Positions 24,946 to 38,100 of a stretch of 64,000 nt of DNA are shown here, one piece after another. Position 1 is the first letter of the stretch; the number at the start of each line of letters is the position of its first letter. The position numbers were made by a program, and so were the translations under genes. The notes beneath the pieces were generated by a model that saw only the letters and a list, made by a program, of their open reading frames with translations, was not told the origin of the DNA and searched no databases. Source of the DNA: Dasyornis broadbenti (taxonomy: Eukaryota; Chordata; Aves; Passeriformes; Dasyornithidae). The stretch lies in assembly GCA_013397935.1 (NCBI GenBank), contig VZRN01005002.1, forward strand, positions 210,858-274,857, read 5' to 3'.

Positions 24946-25158
24946 ATGTGTTTGCATTTTGCAGGCCAACAAACACTCATCATTAAATCAGTGAGGCTAG
25001 TCAAGATGTCTGTAACACAGCAAGAGGCACAGCAAAAGCAGCAGCAACAGCAGCAACAGCAGCAACTGACTCCCCTCTCACTGTCTGCAAATATCCCAAA
25101 CTTTTATAGCGTTCATTCCCAGCAGGCTGTTGGGAAGCACACTGTCTTCTGTCCTTAA
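24946..25158 (+). CDS. Hypothetical Gln-rich short open frame
   Basis: The frame has 70 codons from ATG 24,946, with an internal ATG at 25,006. It encodes a stretch of nine glutamines preceded by QQK, built from regular CAG-CAG-CAA triplets (25,030-25,065), followed by a Ser/Leu/Pro-containing tail and a stop at 25,156-25,158. An acceptor-like sequence, TTTGCATTTTGCAG, ends at 24,964, and AATAAA lies at 25,221-25,226. The arrangement would fit a small terminal exon (AG, open frame, stop, poly(A) signal). I do not recognise the protein. Polyglutamine alone is weak evidence, since a CAG/CAA microsatellite in non-coding DNA would look the same. Confidence 0.2.
   Translation: MCLHFAGQQTLIIKSVRLVKMSVTQQEAQQKQQQQQQQQQLTPLSLSANIPNFYSVHSQQAVGKHTVFCP
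25030..25065. repeat. CAG/CAA trinucleotide microsatellite
   Basis: Three copies of the 9-mer CAGCAGCAA follow a CAGCAAAAG start. It lies inside the Gln-rich open frame. Confidence 0.9.
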
Positions 25159-25220
25159 TACCTTTAGCCTAGCAGAGAGAAGTCATCTTCTCGAAAGCTG
25201 GTACTTTGTTCACTCTTAGA

Positions 25221-25226
25221 AATAAA
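25221..25226 (+). terminator. AATAAA poly(A)-type hexamer
   Basis: A canonical AATAAA hexamer lies 63 bp after the stop of the Gln-rich frame. A clear GU-rich downstream element is not seen, and such hexamers are common by chance in A+T-rich DNA. Confidence 0.2.
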
Positions 25227-28200
25227 GATCAGAGGATGACTAAGGGTCTTAGGAATTAAGTTCTTGCTCTCTTTCTTGCTCATGCAGGCACGCAAAATGC
25301 ACACAAAGGCACATTTTCATACATTGGTTATGGACGCAGGCTCACTTCAATGAGAGATCCTTACAACGCACATTAACCGACACATTACGCAAGTGTTTGC
25401 TGTGTACAGAACAATCAAGGAAACAGACTCATGTTTATTACTACTGAATCAGCAGCAGTCTAATGGATTAAAAACATCCTTTTTTTTTTTTTTTCTTGTC
25501 TCTCCTGTTGTGAAAGTGCCAGTGTTGTAAACGTTCCCTGCAACAGAAGTGGGTGGATGTGAAGCGATTCATGACCTCCATGATTCGTGAGCTCCCAGTC
25601 TCTCAGGTTAGGTCTTCTGGCTGCAACCCAAAATCCCAGAACATCAGATACAGATATTTGGAGCCAATTGGGTTGGGAAAGAAGACAGTAAATGTCTGTT
25701 TCCGGTTCACAGGCCCCTGAGCGTCACCACATATTTTGGAAGTCTGTCTGGCTTCCTGACTTTAAGAGTCTCTTGATTTAGAGTTCAGGGAGCAGCAGTG
25801 AAAGGCAGGGGAAACAAAGGTTATCTCAAACCTTGTGAATGGTTGGAACATTTTTGTTTCTCTGACTTTTAACACTTTTAAAGCCTTAATTTATTAGAAT
25901 CATTCTTTTAGAGACATTTATAGCAACTCCTGTTATTATAATGAATTTACATGCATGCTCTTCAGATTGGAAGAGATGCCCTACAATGGGTCTGAACTCT
26001 TCTTTATCCATCCAATTTTCCACTGATTTCACTGGTATTGGGGCTGAACATTGAGGCCACAGTAAACCCAAAAAAGAAGGTTCAGTTTACACCGAAACAG
26101 TATTTTCTTAAATCTGAAAATACTGCTTCTCCTATTTAAACTCAGACTTAAGTCAGAACTTGTGAAGCTTTTATACATCTAAATTAATAATTTGCTCAAT
26201 CTAATTCAATCTGTCTGAGCATCTGCTTTTAATGTGGGAAGAACAGGATTTAGCAACACTCTGTGTATTGTTATAAAGCTATTTTTAATCTCGCTGCGAT
26301 AAGGAGCAACACAGCACAGAGGCTTGGCTACCACTCAGAGTGGGGAAGTGGTGTGTAATTATGAGGGACTGAACCTGTTCTGGTTCATTAAAATAGCTCA
26401 GTTTCATGAGGAGTTCGTAAAAGGAGCTCTAGTATGTGACAGCAAAAACTGAGTTACAAAAATGATCTTGAGAGGGAAAGAGATGTGGAATATGCAGAGA
26501 ACTGGCATTAGTCATGTTGGAAGGAGTAGTTAGAAAAGGAGAAAAATATGAAAGCAAGAGGACAAGGCAAAAACACATATGGCTCTTTTACCATTCTAAG
26601 TGGTATGGGCATTCCTGTCACTCTGTGCCAAGTTCTGTGTTGTGGAAGGGACTGGGGTTTGGGATTTGGATCTGGTTGCGTGCATGTGATGGGGCTGCAA
26701 CTTCTGAAACCTCAGCTACATGATCAATGTTGGTCTCTCTGTCATTGTTGTAATCAGAGTACAGACTGTTCCTTCCTGGGCAAGGACAGCATTCCTCATG
26801 GGCTCCTCATCAACCTGGCACTATTACCACACCTCGGCAACAAATCTCTACCCACATTTCCATACGTTTTCTCATTCTTGCAAAAGTGGCTCTGACAGGG
26901 TCACATTTCCGGGACCAGGCCTACTGATCCATTTAACTTTCTCTTAATCAGAGCTGACCTGCATACCCTTGGCAGCATGCCTGGGCAAGCACACAAAGCA
27001 CAGCCTTCCCTTTACATCCTGGGCGTTTATCAAAGGACACAGATGTTGTTCTTGTCTCTCCTCAGGCCAGTGTTCCTCCCATGCTGACCACTTCGTCCAA
27101 GCCTGTTGGTACTGCAGGCAGTGTTGGAAGGACAAGAAAACCTGTCCATGGGAAAGTCAGTGAAACACAGCCTAAGCCAAATAGCCTGCTGCCTGCATCA
27201 CTGAAGAGAAGGCCTTGTCATATTGAAATGATGTTTTCTGATCATCTTGCAATGATCTTTCAATGCTGGCCCCTGACCAGATGCTGGGCCTTGCACTTCA
27301 CCATCCCATGGAGGCTGAGTGTTGTGTACATGGCAAAACTGACTATTGCAAATGAGATTTCCTCAGAAGCACCAGGTGGAAATGTCTTGTCATAGTCTTT
27401 CCTGTGTAATTTTGGGTCTGCCTGCCACAGAGGTATGTCTGCCCTTTGTTCATCAGAGAGTGATGCCGCCAGATAGAAAGCACAGAGGGTGTTACATCCA
27501 GGGAAGTGTGGGGCACCAGAACACTCCTCCAGATGAACTCTGTCACCACATGTGTGTTCAGGCCAAGCCATCACTTGGCACTGGCCATTCCCCAGAGGCA
27601 GAACCTGTTGTGCATGTTTGTAGGGTTTAGCTTCACTCACTGCAGCGTACACCTGACAGTCATAGGAGGAGAGAAACGCTTGGATGCATCACCTTCAGCA
27701 CTTCCACTGAAAATCCTTAGGGAAAGGTAAGCAAGTGATGGAAAATGTTACCACTGCCACAGACAGTTCATGCCCCTAGGGTGCTTATGAAACCTTTTGC
27801 TGTTTTGATATTCCAAAATCTGGGATGCTAATCTCAGAAAACTGAGCTGTTGTATCTTTTGTAATTCCACATCAAAAAAGGTAAATTCTGGCAAGTGAGA
27901 AATTTTTAATTAATTTTTTTTTTGCCAGCTGAAAGTTTCAAGCTCTTTTGTGTGACAAATATTTGCTTGCCATAGAAAATCATTCCTTGTCCCTGAAAAA
28001 CTGAATCCCTGGCTTTGTGTGGCTATACATGGAGGTCATGCTCAGTCTTTCTGGTTGCTTATCCCTCTGTTCTACTGACAACAAAATACTGACAACAATG
28101 AAATATCTTGTAACTCTCTTAATCAAGGTTTTGAATTTCTTACTATTCTTATTTGTTTTAGTGTGAGTCTGTATTTATTAGTGGAGGAAAGATCCAAAAG

Positions 28201-31200
28201 ATTTAGGGGACTCACTCCAGTTCAGGTGCCTTGCTGTCCATTGAGGTCTTCTGATGAGGAGCCCAGAGATGAAACAACTTGTGCATCTGGGCCCCACTCC
28301 AGATTTACAGAGGGATAACAGAAATTGCCTTTTGTAGCTGTGTCATTTATTTTTGAGGCCTGTGTTGCATGTTTGCTCCTTGGCAGGATGAGAGCTACGA
28401 AGTGAATAAATACACTTCAACCACAAAAAGCAAGCAAATGGAAGGAAGTGCTGTTTAAAAAAACGCTTTCAGTGACTTATTCAAGTTACAAGAATGGCAA
28501 GAGGCATTTTCTAGGAAGGAAGAGAATTTCTAAATTGTTTTATGCAAGATGGTCTATTTTATGACTTCATTGTGAAAAAAAAAGTTAAGAGGTAACTACT
28601 GTGAACAGAATAGCTCTGGCAGAACATGAGCACTCCAGGGCTTGCTTTCTTTCAAAAAGAACATGTCATATCACCATGATCATCCTCTGTTGCAACATCA
28701 CAAAATATAATACTGACATTATATTGCTGTTGTCTGTAAGTCCACTTAGCCTCATTTTTTTTTTCCAAGTCTGACCTCATTCTACTGAGGGACAGCCAAC
28801 TACTTCTCCCCACTTCTGTGGGTAACAACCATCTGCATGTATGACTTGTTTCCTCATTAGTCTTACATGTTGGACATTTGTTGATGAAATACTATGCCTG
28901 ATGCCAGAAGAGGAGCTGAATAAAGACCTCTTACTGTGCGCTAGCAAGTCACTAACAGCCATTAGTCACAGAGCACCTTCTTCTGAATTAAATAACACAA
29001 AATATGACCTAATCAGATTATCCTTATTATCTCAGTGCAACAGCAAAAATGGGTCGGAATTTGAACTTGTGATTTCAATTCCAATTTGGGATTTACATAC
29101 TAATCAGGTTTCCAACTTTTCTCTCTTAATGAGTACAACTCAGTGTACTCTATATTTTGAAACTCACATTACAGAATGCTAAAAATCCAAAGTCTTAGTT
29201 CTTTCTTTTCTATAATGACCATATTTGGGTTCAGGCTCAGATTTCTGTCTCACCTCTCTGAATCGTGTAATGTAAACATTCCCTTTATTTACATTAACTT
29301 TTACTGAATGAAAAACCACTACTAGAGAGCTGGATTTGACTATTATCACACATAATAATTAAACCTCTTTATTGTACTTACTGCTTTAGACTTGGGTTAA
29401 ACCCACGAGGAAACTTCTCTTGTTTTAAAGTCTCATCTAGAGATGACCCATCTTGTTACCAGTAATAACTGTATATAAAGGAATGAGCCATGCCATGGGG
29501 GATAGTTCCTGGCAATTCAGGCCTCAGTGGTAAAATAGGTAGGTAGGTAGATTTGACTAAGAGTGGATTTTCTATCAATTGCACAGTAGCACCAGTGCTA
29601 CTTTTTCCAGCAGCAATGAGAGGACAGCTAGAATGAAATGCTGATGTGTTCTATCTACAGGCTTAAAATCAGGTAAGTAATATTTTTATTGTATCTGACT
29701 GCTGACACATTTGGTTACATCCATAGGGTGGGCTACACTCTAGTACTGAACAGTGTATAGGAATGCACCACTGTGCCGTGTGTTCCATTCTTGCAGGGAG
29801 TTTTGTAATGTTGCCTGGTCACTGCCTCCTTGTCTACAAAGCAAATATTCAGGATGGGGAGGGGAAGAAGAGTTTTCATTTGTGAGTGCAAAAAGGTGAA
29901 GAAAAGAAACCAGCTTCCTCTGAAAGCTGAAACATGCTATGCAAATATATAGCAAATATAGTCTAGTTTTCCACTAGCAACACAATGTGTGTTGCTTACA
30001 GACAAACTTGTATTCTTCGTTGCTGTGCTCATCCTAACAGCTGCATGGATGTGCCAGAAAATCTTCTCCTGAAACGACTTGCTCATTGTTGGAGGTTCAA
30101 CTCTCCGTGAGGAGGCAATTCATCCATCCACTTTTGCATTTACAGAAGGAACAAAAACAATGAAGCCAGAAGCAAAGCAGAAGTGAATTATTTAAAGATG
30201 AACAAATACATAAAGATCAATATTAAGTTAATGTAGCAGTGTCATTAAGGGAGCATTGATTGCAGATTAACGAAGTGCCTTATGTCAGCAATGAGCTCTT
30301 GGAGTACAGACCCCTGCTCCCCCCATGGAGCAATAACCTACTCTTGCGTTAGGACGGAGTGCTAAAGCTTCTTCCCACTTCTTCACACAAACACAGCACT
30401 TTCTCTGTCTCTGCAAAATGTTTCAAATGCCCTTTTTTCCCCCTTTCTGTTTCTAATCTTTTCCTGGATTACTGAATGTACAGTGAAACTTCTTATCTCA
30501 TGCAGGAATTATGTTTATAGCAGAAGAGGAACTTAGAGACTGAATGCCTCAGGGACTTGGATGATAGGATGTAGAGACTTTTATCTGAGGTTGCTTTTTT
30601 GAATCAGGCCCAAGTTGGTAGTGACCTAAAATTGCCTCAGCATAATGACTGTTTGGTCTCCACTGTGAAATGTATTTGGTGGTCTCAGTTTAATTCCTGG
30701 TAAATACTTGTTTGCGCACTAAATTACTTCCATAACTGGTATCCATGTTGGCAGTCTCACAGAGAGGTCAAGGGTTTGATGGGAACCGGGACTGAGCTAT
30801 TCTTTCATGCTGTGAGCTGGTCCCTTCTAGACATGCGAACTGCAGAAGCAGTGCAATTTGCGCTGGGTCGAGGTCTGCTTGCTTGTTAGTCTGTTTCCTT
30901 TTGAGACCATAAATTGCAAGATGCTAACTCTGAAAAATTGCTTTGATTCAAAATAAAATTTCATTCATCCAGGGTCCTTTTAGCATGCTGAAAGCCAAGG
31001 TGTTTCCAGAAACTTCAGATGATAAAGACTTAAGTCATGTCCGGGGTTAACCCATGTCTGACTAGCATAGTTCATGGTATATATCTGGATGTAGATACAG
31101 TACACAAACAGTTCAATTCACATAAATAATGTCTGTCAACCCTCCCCTCTTTCCCTTCACCCTACTGCTCATTTCTGGTCTCTCAGTTTTACTGGCAATG

Positions 31201-34200
31201 GTAGTCATGTGAATATATGAGCTATCAGACCAGGGAGATCTATAGGTTACAGAAAATGAACAAGCGAAAATAAGTGCATGTTAAGAGTAAACTAATAAGC
31301 ATTGTTTGCTGTACTCAGCCAGTGCAAGGAAGAGGCTTTTTCTTAATTTAAAAGCCTTCTGTTTTTCCACACATCTACTAATTTAAGATCCTGCAGACTG
31401 CTGTAAATAGCAGCCAAAGTGAAAAGAAAATTCATCAATTATTTTCACACATTTTCAAAAATATGTTGAGGACATGTTTTTACAAGTGTGTATTTGAAAT
31501 TTATGTGAGCCAGAGGTCAGTAAAAGATTCAGCTATCAAATGGCAATTTTTCAGTCACAGATTCACACAAAAATTCATTAGGACCCTCCTGTCAAATTGC
31601 ACTGGCAGAACTTTCAATAAACCTTATGTTATCTGTCAAAATGGCACAACAAAATGCAACCATGGACATTTTCAGTCTGTACGCCATGTAAGTCCAAAAA
31701 TGGGTTTAAGCACTGAAAATAACATCTGCTACATGCATGGTCTTAGAGTGTGATAAGATGTAAATGCAGAAAGAAATACAGATTGTTTGCTGTCACGCAG
31801 CAGATACAGACGGTTAAGCTCCAGACCTGAAAGTGAGGTTTGACCACAGCTCCAGCCTATGCATGCAAGCTCTTCAAAAATTATTAGCGTAAATTGTATT
31901 AAATCCACTCCCACCAGCTGTTTAGGATTTTCAAGACAAGTCTCTTACTGTGTAGTTATAGCATTTACCATTGTAATTTTTAATTACAAGCTCTCATATT
32001 AACTGGAGCCACATGACATTATCATGGTTGAAGTGAATAACAACAGTGCTTTTGGAAATCTGTAAGACTGTATGCTACCATCTGAAAATACTGTCCTGTA
32101 ATTAATTTTACAACATACGTAGGATCAGCTATTATAGTATACACTTTCATGTTTGTACATAGATTGTATTTAAGTCTTACAAAATACATGTAAGTTAGCT
32201 GGAATTATTTTCCAAACACACTGTATTTCTGAATTTCAGGATGTTATTTGCAGTAAATTTTGCAAATAACTTAGAAGCCACAGTCTGTATTGTAAGTATA
32301 CATGTCCATGTGACAAAGGGACAGCATTTGCAATACTGTGCTCTTTTTTTTCTTAATGGGTGAACTAGAAACTAATAGTTGCTTTTCTGCCTTGTAATTT
32401 TATTTTTCTGAGGTGAGTTCTGAAGTAATTTCTTTTAAAATGTAGAATTGAGAATGGTGCAGAATGTGTTAGTTTATGTGTTTAAAAAGATCATAAAATT
32501 GGCATCATTGCAGGCACTCAGATGCACAAAAAGTACTAGTGGAAAAAATGAAACAAAGGAGACCTAAATGCAGCCAGCCATATGATAAACCAGATTTTAT
32601 GAACGTGCTTGTTTGTATCTAAGGAAGATCTGATCTGCCTTGAAGTTTGTCTGGTTTTTCCCAGTTTGTGTAATAAAAGATATTACCATTCCCCACTTTA
32701 TTTCTAAAAGCACATTCCATTCTTGAAATGGCCTAAATGGAATGGCCCAAAAAATCCCAAACCTTCTTTAAAGTCTATGTGATCTCGGCATGTAATGTCT
32801 TCTTGACCGGACTTTCGCAGAACAGATTCCTCACCAGTCCTCTGCTTTTCAGAAAAAGCCCAAAGGTGTAAACCCAAGATTACAGCACAGCTGCACCTAG
32901 AAACACAACACAGCTGTCAGCTGGGGAAGAAGGGAGATTTTCAGTTTGCAAAGGTAAAAGCATGATTTTGTTTCCCTTCTCTGCTTCTGAGAAAGTGTAA
33001 GGGGTGATGCTACACTGGCCTCGCTCCTTCCAGGCAAATCTACACGCGTTTGATGAGAGCTGTATCCATGAGCTACAAGGAATGCATGGCCCAACACAGC
33101 AATTAGCTTTTTAACTTACGAGAGTAACTGCCAAGAAACTGGTAGTGATTATACATTTCCCCACTCCGTGCATGCAGCTGCACTGGAAAGAAAGAGCATA
33201 ACAACTCTGCCTTCAGTTTGCACGTGGGCAGCCTGTTCCTGAACCTTCTAAGCCTCACAAGCTTTGTTGTACCAATTAACTGTACACTGACTTAAAAAGC
33301 ACTTGCAATAGGAAAAGGAGCAGGTCCTAGGTCATCAGAGTTTTAGGAGGTAATTTTCAAGTTGCTGCCAGAGCAAGATAACACGTCTTAATAAAAGTTT
33401 CATCTCTGCAGAGTAGCTGAGAACAAAATCAATCTGTTTCCCAGCATTGTTTTGCTTTTCTGCAGTGCTCACATGATGCAAACCCGTCAGTACTGCTCTG
33501 GTGGCAGTTTCCATGAAGCTGATTTTCTATAAATCTGAGTATACACTGTGCTAAATTGTTCCTTCTCCTACATCGCCTTGCAGGGCGATATTACTCAACA
33601 CAGTATAAAATTCTTAGTCACCATTATCACTGGACTTTCTGTGGCACAGACCCAGTTTTCTGTGCTGCATTCCTCATTTTACAGAACAAACTGGAGCTTG
33701 TTTTTGTTTGAAGAGCATTGACCAACATCCTGAACACTGCCCATTAGGGTCAAGCATGGAGCATTTCACCACCTCCCATTTCTCTGGCCTGCACTATGTA
33801 CCATCAATAAGTTTGTCCTTGCAGGAAACTGAGTCATCTACTCTCTTCTACTTTGATACACCACAGCTGACAGTTGATGGACATTCAAAAACAGAAGCAG
33901 GGCTCTGCCGCCCTGTCCTGTGAAGTGTTACCTCTCCAGAGGAAACAGGGCTCAGGTTTATTATGGCATTGCGTTTCTACCCTCTACTTAAATGAATGAT
34001 GTACAGTTCTCCCCTCCGATCTGACTGGTCTTCACTGCCCAACCATTAAAACACATTCTATAACTATAAATTAAAGTAAGCACTGGAAATTAGGGGAAGG
34101 AGGTAAGAGGTTGGGAAAGCCAGCCAAGATTTCAGTGATGAATGCAAAGCAAGAACGTCTCAGCACTCTCATCCAAATGCCCAAAGACTACCACGTGGCA

Positions 34201-35057
34201 CAGGCTGGACATCCTAGCAGAAGCAGGGTGATGATAAGAAGGGTAGGATGGAGAGGTGTCTTTTTTAAGTCTGCAGAGGAGCTATGCCAGTCATTGTTAA
34301 GATCTTTGGGTGACCATTTCCTGGAGAAAAAGGTTCAGGAGAGTTTTAAAATCCTGCCAGCGCATAACCAGAACAAGCATTCAAGCATTATATGCACTAA
34401 CCCTTCTGTGAGGCTCTGAGAGGAGTGTGCCCCTTGTGGCAGAAGTGCTAGGGGTAGCTTACCTCCCACTTTTCCCCAGAAGATCAGGTTTCCATGCAGG
34501 GGACTTTGGCACCTGATAACTTATCAATTTTGATAGACTTGGAACACTGCATTACAGCTATGCTCCAGAGTGTCCTTCCTACGGGATTAACCTGTGACTT
34601 AATTAAGCGTGACAATGTTGCTATAGCAGAGTACCTGAAATAGTTCACACTCTCATCATGATGTACTGGGCTTGGCACATCTACACCACCCACGCCAAAA
34701 ACATGCTATTGATGACAAAATCTGAAAGTCACCACAAGCCTTTCATAGTCTAAATTACAGAGACAGTGTCTGAGTAGCAATCACGTGGCAAAGATTCTCT
34801 TTGCGTGTTCAAAACCAGTTAACCTGTGCAATCAGGCAGAAAGGTCAGGAGATGGACAGGGTTATATCACCTGCAAATTCACTGGGTTTTAATCCTCTCA
34901 TTAACCTGGGCTGAGAAGGTGGTACTCCCATAATGTGCAATGGTTGTAGTTGTACAATCACAGGCATGTAAAATTTTCCCCTCCAAACTACAAGCTCATC
35001 TTCCTTTGTACAGCATCACAGGCTGGGATTTGAGTTGTATTGTCACACTGATGTCGA
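25227..35057. other. Non-coding spacer, about 9.8 kb
   Basis: No gene is recognised. A run of 15 T lies at 25,480-25,494. The block 26,600-27,730 is G+C-richer and full of overlapping open frames on both strands (up to 130 codons), none with a domain I know. A TAGG tetranucleotide repeat is at 29,537-29,550. A+T-rich patches at 30,180-30,300 and 32,090-32,330 look like candidate conserved non-coding sequence only by composition. Confidence 0.55.
29537..29550. repeat. (AGGT)n short microsatellite
   Basis: Three and a half copies of AGGT. Confidence 0.85.
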
Positions 35058-35126
35058 CTAATAGTGGTGGTGGTCAGACTTGATCTCAAAGATCTTTTCT
35101 ACCAGTAATGACTCTACAATTCTATG
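35058..35126 (+). mobile_element. CR1 LINE 3'-end fragment
   Basis: 'gtcagacttgatctcaaaga' then 'tcttttctaccagtaatgac' and 'acaattctatgg' follow the order of the CR1 3' tail, including one copy of the terminal ATTCTATG repeat unit. It is short and degraded. The boundary on the left is uncertain. Confidence 0.7.
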
Positions 35127-38100
35127 GCAAACTCACTGATCATTCTGTACCAGATTTACCTATTAATGTCAAAGCAAGACTTCCGCATGGCTCCCCTGAT
35201 TCTTGGACTGTCTTGTGAGCCTGACTTCATCTCGCCCCAAATTTCCTCCCCCTAAAACATCCTTCCCTTGCTTCTTGCCTGGTTGGTTAAAAATTCCAGG
35301 CTGTTTCTCCCCTTGATATCCTGGCAATTTGAAAAGAAATGAAAGCTCTCAAGGAGCATACTCAGTATGTTCCTTTATACTTCTGTGTGTGAATGCACAA
35401 GTGTGTACACGTGTGTGTGTCCACAAGGTTCCTTACACTCTGTTTCCAGGGTGAAGTCTGTATGCCTCTTGTGATCAACAGTGTACTCATTCTACCTGAC
35501 ATCAGACCTGAGATGTGATTGCCCTGTGAAAGATCTAATTGAGAGTAATCTGAAAAGAACAAATATCACAACAGTTGCTTACAGGACCCCAAAGTTATGT
35601 GATCAGCTAAAGAAGCAGAGACCTGTTTGCTTAGTCAGTAACAACTGAGTGAAATGCAAGCAGGTAATGTCATTTCTTTAGATAAGGTGCTGGGGATCAA
35701 AAGAATTTGGACTTGTTTCCATTGAGTACATAGCAGTAAATGTGGTAACTTGTGAAAAGTGTTTGAGAAGGCAGAATTCTGAGAAGGCAATATTTGTTGT
35801 ATCTTGCAGGTGAGGGTTAATGGGTCAGGTTTCTTAAGCTGGTTTAAATGATTCAGCAGGATGAATAATTCTGTCTTGATTTGATAGGCAACTCCTAAAT
35901 ATTCACATTTTCAAAACCAGGGAGTACTCGGTCAAGGAGCTAAACTGCACATCTGGTCTCTACAGAACCAAAATTCAGAGTAACAATGCAGGTCTATTTC
36001 CTAGAAATTCAGTCTCTGTTTCTTACAACTGCGGCTTGTTGTCCTCCCAAATAGAGGTAGTTACTCTACTCTAGATATTTAGTTATAAGTTGACTTGCTT
36101 TGCAGTTATAGAATAAACTGATTTAACAGTAGGGCAAAAGTTGTTTTTATTCTCTACTAGTGAAATTTTCTTTTCTTTCCCTACCCTGTTTTTAATGGGC
36201 AAGACAGAAAAAAAAAGCAGTGATGACAGTTGTTGAGGGACTTGAGTAAGGAAAATCTGAAGCAGTAGTAGAGGAACTTTAATAATTATCTGTATGATCT
36301 GTAAACTTGGAATCTGTTTAGAGTAATAAATTATTATTGTGTGAAAACTGTCAGAATTGTGTGGATTTATATAACAAGTATTCAAATTTTTTTTATTCAT
36401 TTGCTTTCATTTGTTAGCAGTTCTCATTTATTTCTTACAAAACTGTAAAACAGAATAGTTGGTCTGCTGTTTTGCTAGAAAATTGGGAATATTTTAAACC
36501 AAATGTAGTAAGTTTAATTTCATTTAAATTAGTTTTTTCTTATTCACTTAATATTCACTGGATTTTTATGAAGAGAACTACCTTCCTCAATGCCTGTGTC
36601 TATCTTATACACATATTTATATCTTTAGTAGAAACTCCTAATTCAACACTAGTTTAAGTATAAAGGCATCTAATTGCTTTTTAAACTTGATAAAGTTGTA
36701 GACTACCTTAAGTTTAGTTTAAAGCATTCAGATTCTTTGATATGAACAAAAACTGAATCTTCCACAAAATGAAAAGTATCTCTGTTCAGCTGAATTGTAA
36801 AAATTCTTCAGACCACCAAGCTGGTAAATCCACCTTGGTTTTATCTCTGCACAAGAAATCCTTGATATTTGTAATGACTTAGGAAAAAGACTCTAGCAAA
36901 CTTTTTTTTTTACCCAATCTATCCATTCACATATTTTAAAACAAATCAGAAACATACAGGTGAGAATGCTGCAAAACGCACTGGCTGTGCGTGAGAGTAT
37001 GTGGTGTGGTGTGACACTGTGGAGAGGACTGCCCCTGACCAAAGCCTCCTCTTGGCGGAGAATGGGAATGGATCCTGCAGAACCATTCTGGGAATGGCTG
37101 GGATTGGAGACGCTTTGGTTTGTACTGGCAGCAACAGAGTCATTGCTCACAACACAGCGATGACGTGTGCATGGCTATGGCCAGTTTCACTTTGAGTTTT
37201 CAGGTTCACACAATACTGAAACTCAAAGCACAAATAAGGGAGGGGATGTCCCAAAGTGAGCATGCCAGGTCCATTTTCCAAAGCCTATGCAAATTGCAGT
37301 TGATGGGGTTTGCACAGCCTTACCTGATAAAACATACTTCAAAGGCAACTAGCACATTTGACACTTATGAGCTCAGGCTTCCAACAGGGTTGCAACAAGT
37401 GCCTCAAAAACACCACCTTGCACTCCTCTGACACAGAAGGCAGCTCTAATAATATCCACAATAAACACTTCAGAGAGCCCTCAGCAGAGGCTTAAGCTGC
37501 CTGTACTCTGTGTATAAGTCAGAAAAATGCAATGAGATTTAGGTGACATGGAGTTTCTGTACTCGTTAAAGCCATGGGATGAATTTTACAGCAAAGCAAT
37601 TTAAAATGACCACACAACTGGCTTCAGCAGTGTGCAAATTGTGACCCTGCTACCAGTACGGATTGAGATGTCAGCGTCTTTTGTGAGGCTGGTTTAATTG
37701 CGTCATGGCCACTATTTGCAAATGGAGCAGTCAAAATACTAGAGGGAAAAGATTTCCTGAAAAGATCTGAAATTCTAAAATGTTGCCAAAATGCAATTTT
37801 TTTTCCAGTGCTTTTAGAGGACAAGCATAAAAACTACATGCTAGTGCAGGTTGAGACTGAGAAATGCAGAAGATGCCCAACTCATGATACTGCCACTTAA
37901 AAAAATAGAGTTCTATTTCAATTGCATACAGTGTAATTTTTCACACTGGAAAGAACTGTTCCTTGGAAATTTTGACAGAGGGGAATCTGTTGTACTTAAT
38001 ATTGGCTTGAATTGTCACTTGAAAGAAAAACTTAGGAAGAAACCATTTCACAGAGAATCATTTCTCCATTTATGAATGCAAGGTAGAACAGGATTTAATG

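Noticed and set aside
27260..27652. 130-codon minus frame as a gene
   Set aside because: Frames overlap on both strands and the product matches nothing known to me; kept only as part of a G+C-rich block worth a search.
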